From Methanomicrobiales archaeon (GTDB taxonomy: Archaea > Halobacteriota > Methanomicrobia > Methanomicrobiales > JACTUA01): a stretch of 6,502 nt of DNA. The DNA lies in the NCBI GenBank assembly GCA_028678905.1, contig JAJRCO010000074.1, forward strand, positions 1-6,502, given 5' to 3'. Shown in pieces: positions 4,590 through 6,502 of the stretch. Position numbers and translations under genes: made by a program. Position 1 is the first letter of the stretch. Every line of letters starts with the position of its first letter. The notes beneath the pieces were generated by a model. That model ran no database searches and had not been told where the DNA came from. It saw nothing but the letters and a program-made list of their open reading frames with translations.

Positions 4590-5006
4590 ATGCCAAAACC
4601 AAAATCACGATACTGTCCCAAATGCAGGCGGGAGAGTCCGTTCTACTATGAAGAACAAATGAAACGATTATACGAGCGCGGTCTGAAAGGTGCCTTCATC
4701 CCGGCAGGGTGGATCTGCCCGCGTTGTTTTTTCATGATCAGTGATGAGGCGGAGACCACGGCCGATCGGGAAAAGCGAGCGGAGGCCCACTTTCTCATTC
4801 AAGGGTCCGGAGGCCGCCCATCCCGGGATCCCGGCCAGGTCCCACCAGGAGATCCCCCCAACCAGACTAAGGGGCTAGTCGAACTAGTGAGACCATTGAT
4901 CGGGAAAGATGAAATTTTGACTCCTGAAAAGCTGCAATCCCTGTTCGACCGTGGCGGTTTCAATGTTGAAGTAAAGTCACTACGCGGAAGAGGACCACCT
5001 GGATAA
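4590..5006 (+). CDS. zinc-ribbon protein with extra C-terminal domain, 138 aa
   Basis: Residues 9-46 form a zinc ribbon with CPKC (9-12) and CPRC (43-46), separated by a conserved linker containing KRLYERGLKG. A helix with DREKRAEAH follows, then a Pro/Gly linker of about 20 residues and a C-terminal segment (TKGLVELVRPLIGKDEILTP, then FDRGGFNVEV) that looks like a separate small alpha/beta unit. Residues 1-67 match the whole 67-residue product of the minus-strand gene at 6336: 30 of 43 positions from KRLYERG to REKRAEAH are identical. AAAGGT (4579-4584) is the ribosome binding site. It is the last gene of the train, under its own palindromic operator. A DNA- or RNA-binding or transcription-related role is likely for this fold but unproven. 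Confidence 0.75.
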   Translation: MPKPKSRYCPKCRRESPFYYEEQMKRLYERGLKGAFIPAGWICPRCFFMISDEAETTADREKRAEAHFLIQGSGGRPSRDPGQVPPGDPPNQTKGLVELVRPLIGKDEILTPEKLQSLFDRGGFNVEVKSLRGRGPPG

Positions 5007-5010
5007 TGGC

Positions 5011-5036
5011 TGCGATCGTCCGACGGTAGCGATCGC
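5011..5036. repeat. GCGATCG hairpin after the gene train
   Basis: GCGATCG (5012-5018) and CGATCGC (5030-5036) can pair around an 11-base loop. The ten bases TGCGATCGTC at 5011-5020 recur in direct orientation at 5663-5672, beyond the first minus-strand gene pair. No T-tract follows this hairpin, so it is not obviously a terminator; the one at 5074 is a better candidate. Confidence 0.55.
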
Positions 5037-5073
5037 GCAATGCCTGGATATTTGATACTCTCCCCGTCGGAGA

Positions 5074-5104
5074 AAATCCTCGAGGATTTGATGGAATTTT
5101 TTTT
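5074..5104. terminator. hairpin plus T8 terminator for the plus-strand train, possibly bidirectional
   Basis: AAATCCTCGAGGATTT (5074-5089) is a perfect palindrome able to fold with a TCGA loop. It is followed by T8 at 5097-5104, about 70 bases after the 4590 gene stop. Read on the minus strand the same hairpin follows the stop of the 5103-5231 gene and is trailed by TTTT, so it may serve both converging transcripts. Confidence 0.65.
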
Positions 5105-5231
5105 ATCTTGGCCAATTAAGCCATATTGCAATAAAAACTACCAAAACAAAAAAAATTAAGATGATCCATCGAAGTAATTCCCAGCCACCTGCGATATTCG
5201 AATGAGTTGATCCTCTCCCTCTTCCATTCAT
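5103..5231 (-). CDS. single-span membrane miniprotein, 42 aa
   Basis: On the minus strand the ATG at 5231 follows GAGGG nine bases upstream and lies 14 bases after the stop of the 5422 gene. The 42 residues open with a polar Gly/Arg/Ser-rich head (MNGRGRGSTHSNIAGGWELL), then a strong transmembrane helix (RWIILIFFVLVVFIAIW) and a short tail LNWPR. This frame is preferred to the longer overlapping minus-strand frame at 5116-5322 because of its ribosome binding site, its clean membrane segment and its operon spacing. Topology by the positive-inside rule is ambiguous, with Arg on both sides. It could be a membrane partner or toxin to the upstream DNA-binding-like protein, but nothing proves this. 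Confidence 0.6.
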   Translation of the reverse strand: MNGRGRGSTHSNIAGGWELLRWIILIFFVLVVFIAIWLNWPR

Positions 5232-5245
5232 GTAACTTTCCCTCT

Positions 5246-5422
5246 TTAATCAACAGTCTGAATAGCTCCACCTTCATATTTCCGAGAATGTTGATTATAA
5301 ATTTCTTCGAGATAGTAACCAAAATTCTCTGTAAATCCGTCCTCTCTCATCTGATCGAGAAGTGTCCTAGGAACACGAAGGTTTTTTGTTGGTCTCGATT
5401 CGGATCCATGTGGTCGAGCCAT
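5246..5422 (-). CDS. small putative DNA-binding protein, 58 aa
   Basis: Start ATG 5422 is preceded by AAGGT six bases upstream on the minus strand. The 58-residue product has a basic N-terminus (MARPHGSESRPTKNLRVPRT), then LLDQMREDGFTENFGYYLEE, a strand-helix-helix rhythm compatible with a ribbon-helix-helix protein. The frame stays open upstream to a GTG at 5593, which would add 57 Lys- and Arg-rich residues, but no ribosome binding site precedes it. It forms a probable two-gene operon with the membrane miniprotein that follows. The DNA is AT-rich compared with the plus-strand train, suggesting separate origin. Confidence 0.55.
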   Translation of the reverse strand: MARPHGSESRPTKNLRVPRTLLDQMREDGFTENFGYYLEEIYNQHSRKYEGGAIQTVD

Positions 5423-5729
5423 AAATGTACCTTGCGCGGTTACCGCAAAAGGATTACGCTTCTTCCGTCGTAAACCAGACTTCGCAGAACTTTTTATTCT
5501 GCGACAGAAAAATAAACTCAAAATATCAGCCTTATTTTTCCAATTGCTTAATTTTACAATGAGTTTAAAAAAATCATTTCCAGTGGAGATCACCGGAAAT
5601 TTGATATGCTGAAAATGGGTGTCTAAAAAAGTGGTATTTCGTGTGGAGCGATCATGGACTCATGCGATCGTCGGGGAGAGGGTGCTGCTGCAGGACCCGA
5701 TCCCGCCTTGGTTATCTGATGAAAAAAAA
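5423..5729. other. AT-rich intergenic region with hairpin and GCGATCG repeats
   Basis: No convincing gene is seen here. It contains an inverted repeat CGCAGAA/TTCTGCG (5483-5489 and 5497-5503, seven-base loop), possibly a leader structure for the 5422 gene, and AT-rich stretches that could hold its promoter. A GC-richer block at 5641-5712 includes GCGATCATGGACT (5648-5660), TGCGATCGTC (5663-5672) and CGGGGAGAG (5672-5680), each with a partner elsewhere in the last 1.5 kb. A plus-strand frame 5619-5753 (GTG start, 44 codons, middle reading SWTHAIVGERVLLQDPIPPW) looks protein-like but has no ribosome binding site. It may be a remnant. Confidence 0.4.
5722..5729 (-). terminator. U8 terminator of the two-span membrane gene
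   Basis: Eight A residues on the plus strand read as T8 on the minus strand, immediately after the TAA at 5730-5732. Such T-tracts are sufficient intrinsic terminators in archaea. No stable hairpin precedes it. Confidence 0.5.
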
Positions 5730-5927
5730 TTAAGCGTTAGGTCCAATGAATAAACCTACAATTACCATTAATATTGATAATGCGATGAATAAAAAGATCC
5801 AAAACCACTTTCGATTGTCGTTTGGCTGTGTCGCAATACTGTTAAACCATCCTGCGAGGACATTTCCTACAAAACCACCAAGGAATCCCATCCCCATGGC
5901 ATAAATTGTTAAACCTATACCTGGCAT
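5730..5927 (-). CDS. small two-span membrane protein, 65 aa
   Basis: The 65-residue product has two hydrophobic helices: about residues 5-28 (LTIYAMGMGFLGGFVGNVLA) and about 42-61 (WIFLFIALSILMVIVGLF). They are joined by a polar loop WFNSIATQPNDNRKW carrying the positive charges, so the loop is probably cytoplasmic with both ends outside. The first helix is Gly-rich. No ribosome binding site is seen, but TTAAATAT lies about 24 bases before the ATG on the minus strand, consistent with a leaderless transcript. It stands alone between the GCGATC-ATGGACT repeats at 5648 and 5971. The function is unknown; a superinfection-exclusion or holin-like role is only a guess. Confidence 0.65.
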   Translation of the reverse strand: MPGIGLTIYAMGMGFLGGFVGNVLAGWFNSIATQPNDNRKWFWIFLFIALSILMVIVGLFIGPNA

Positions 5928-6132
5928 GAATATAAATTTGAATTGTAATATTTAATTTATTGCTCATCTGGCGATCGATGGACTGGAAACGATCCCAACT
6001 GACCTTTGTTTCCAGAAACGATATCGAAAATCACATTTTTAAAAAAAATAAAATATGATCAGCCTCATTTTTTAAATTCACGTACAAAAAAAGCCCAGAT
6101 TTGGAAGTTTGTAAAAGTTCACTTCCATTTTT
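5928..6132. other. AT-rich intergenic region
   Basis: No gene is supported here. It holds the minus-strand promoter region of the 5927 gene, a repeat copy GCGATCGATGGACT (5971-5984), and an inverted repeat CTGGAAAC/GTTTCCAG (5983-5990 and 6008-6015, 17-base loop). A and T runs dominate from 6035 to 6135. The frames that cross it are low-quality and lack ribosome binding sites. Confidence 0.5.
6086..6092 (-). terminator. poly-T terminator candidate for the 6336 gene
   Basis: A seven-base A run on the plus strand reads as T7 on the minus strand about 40 bases after the TAA at 6133-6135. No hairpin is evident. Archaeal T-tract termination would fit. Confidence 0.35.
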
Positions 6133-6336
6133 TTAAAAGGAAAGGTGAGCCTCGGCCCGTTTCTCCCGTTCTGTCTGTTGCTCATCCTCATCAAAGGTTG
6201 AAAAATAACATCGGGGGCAGTACCAGCCAACCGGGACGAATTGACCCTTTAATCCACGCTCGTAGAGTCGTTTTAATGTTTCCCAAAACCCTTTTTGTCT
6301 GCAGTTTTCACAATGACGTGATCTTTGTTTGGGCAT
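6133..6336 (-). CDS. short zinc-ribbon protein, inverted paralogue of the 4590 gene
   Basis: The 67-residue minus-strand product has CENC at 9-12 and CPRC at 40-43, with the KRLYERGLKG linker and a final REKRAEAH helix. It matches the N-terminal half of the 4590 product but ends right after AEAH with LSF and TAA, lacking the Pro/Gly linker and C-terminal unit. The leaders also match: palindrome TATGTATAC, an A run, AGGTCC, then ATGCC and a shared TCACG a few codons in. DNA divergence is considerable, so the duplication is old or the second copy was acquired separately. The short form could compete with the long one for the same target or partner, which is inference. Confidence 0.7.
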   Translation of the reverse strand: MPKQRSRHCENCRQKGFWETLKRLYERGLKGQFVPVGWYCPRCYFSTFDEDEQQTEREKRAEAHLSF

Positions 6337-6351
6337 TTCAGGACCTCGAGC

Positions 6352-6390
6352 TTTTATGTATACACACTCATCGAGACGTATGTATACATA
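6352..6390. promoter_or_regulatory. tandem palindromic operators before the 6336 gene
   Basis: A perfect 12-base palindrome TATGTATACATA lies at 6379-6390. A second site, TTTTATGTATACACAC, lies at 6352-6367 and matches the left two thirds of the 4562 operator. Their GTATAC centres are 24 bases apart, and the nearer one is about 24 bases before the minus-strand ATG. The layout suggests cooperative binding of a dimeric regulator at the promoter. Confidence 0.65.
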
Positions 6391-6420
6391 TTTCCCTGCA
6401 GCGAAGGGCAGTCAGGATCA

Positions 6421-6502
6421 TTATCCCTCCAGACCCTGGACCGCGACCCGGGCGGTTGGATGCTTAGTAAGCAGATGCTCCAGGGCCAGGTTCACCTGGA
6501 AG
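6421..6502 (-). CDS. 3' end of an unidentified minus-strand gene (partial)
   Basis: Read on the minus strand from the window edge, a frame of 26 codons ends at TAA 6421-6423 and gives FQVNLALEHLLTKHPTARVA and a few more residues. Third positions are mostly G or C, and the helix-like sequence looks real. The gene begins outside the window and would lie upstream of the 6336 gene, separated by the tandem operators. The plus-strand frame opposite is also open but has no usable start nearby. No family can be named from so little. Confidence 0.4.
   Translation of the reverse strand, partial: FQVNLALEHLLTKHPTARVAVQGLEG

Noticed and set aside
5116..5322. Minus-strand 68-codon frame overlapping the cargo operon
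   Set aside because: It overlaps the ends of two better supported genes, and the 42-residue membrane protein in another frame has the correct spacing and ribosome binding site.
5423..5593. N-terminal extension of the 5422 gene to GTG 5593
   Set aside because: The frame is open, but there is no ribosome binding site, the added residues are Lys- and Arg-rich low-quality sequence from AT-rich DNA, and a hairpin lies within it.
5011..5680. Insertion sequence with terminal repeats
   Set aside because: The repeats are only 9-10 bases, and no transposase or fragment of one is encoded between them, so only a general cargo insertion can be suggested.
6006..6467. Plus-strand 153-codon frame over the end of the window
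   Set aside because: It is antisense to the zinc-ribbon paralogue, crosses the tandem operators and A/T-run spacer, and has no ribosome binding site.
6484..6496. Hairpin around the sequence CAGGTTCACCTG as a tRNA or attachment site
   Set aside because: It is a short palindrome inside a likely coding frame at the window edge, with no tRNA arms visible.

Overview
The window looks like part of an archaeal mobile element (provirus, virus or plasmid), most plausibly from a methanogenic euryarchaeon of roughly balanced GC. This is inference. The support is the TATA-like boxes, strong GGAGGTGA-type ribosome binding sites, poly-T terminators, and a dense train of very small, overlapping, mostly unrecognisable genes, many with CxxC zinc-ribbon cysteines. 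No structural virion gene, integrase, replicase, rRNA, tRNA or CRISPR array is recognisable, so the kind of element cannot be named.

Layout. Positions 1-117 are the 3' end of a plus-strand gene, followed by a TATA-rich promoter (about 148-168). From 178 to 5006 at least 20 small plus-strand genes run head to tail. Almost every junction is a TGATG, ATGA or GTGA overlap, and most starts carry their own Shine-Dalgarno site inside the preceding gene, as expected for one translationally coupled transcript. About half the products are Cys-rich or zinc-ribbon-like. The train is interrupted at 2844-3064 by ten copies of the 10-bp element CCGGAACCGG (in either orientation) around a (TC)11 tract, inside a low-complexity frame. 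Directly after it come a putative DNA-binding protein (3098) and a short CcdA-antitoxin-like protein (3511). The train ends with a zinc-ribbon gene (4590-5006) and a hairpin plus T8 terminator at 5074-5104.

From about 5100 to 6340 the DNA is AT-rich and the genes are on the minus strand: a small DNA-binding-like protein with a 42-residue single-span membrane protein (5422 to 5103), a two-span membrane protein (5927 to 5730), and a short zinc-ribbon gene (6336 to 6133). The last is a diverged, inverted paralogue of the 4590 gene. GCGATCG-containing repeats lie at the edges of these small units, suggesting separate insertions of cargo. The window ends in what looks like the 3' end of another minus-strand gene.

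Regulation. A palindrome around TATGTATACATA lies just upstream of both zinc-ribbon paralogues (4562-4579; 6352-6390), and a one-mismatch version lies just before the 3098 gene (3066-3077). The simplest reading is that one element-encoded regulator controls the putative DNA-binding gene and both zinc-ribbon paralogues together. The CCGG array is a separate cis element that could serve as an origin, partition site or operator array. Protein functions are mostly unknown, and positions, overlaps and motifs are better supported than any function stated here.
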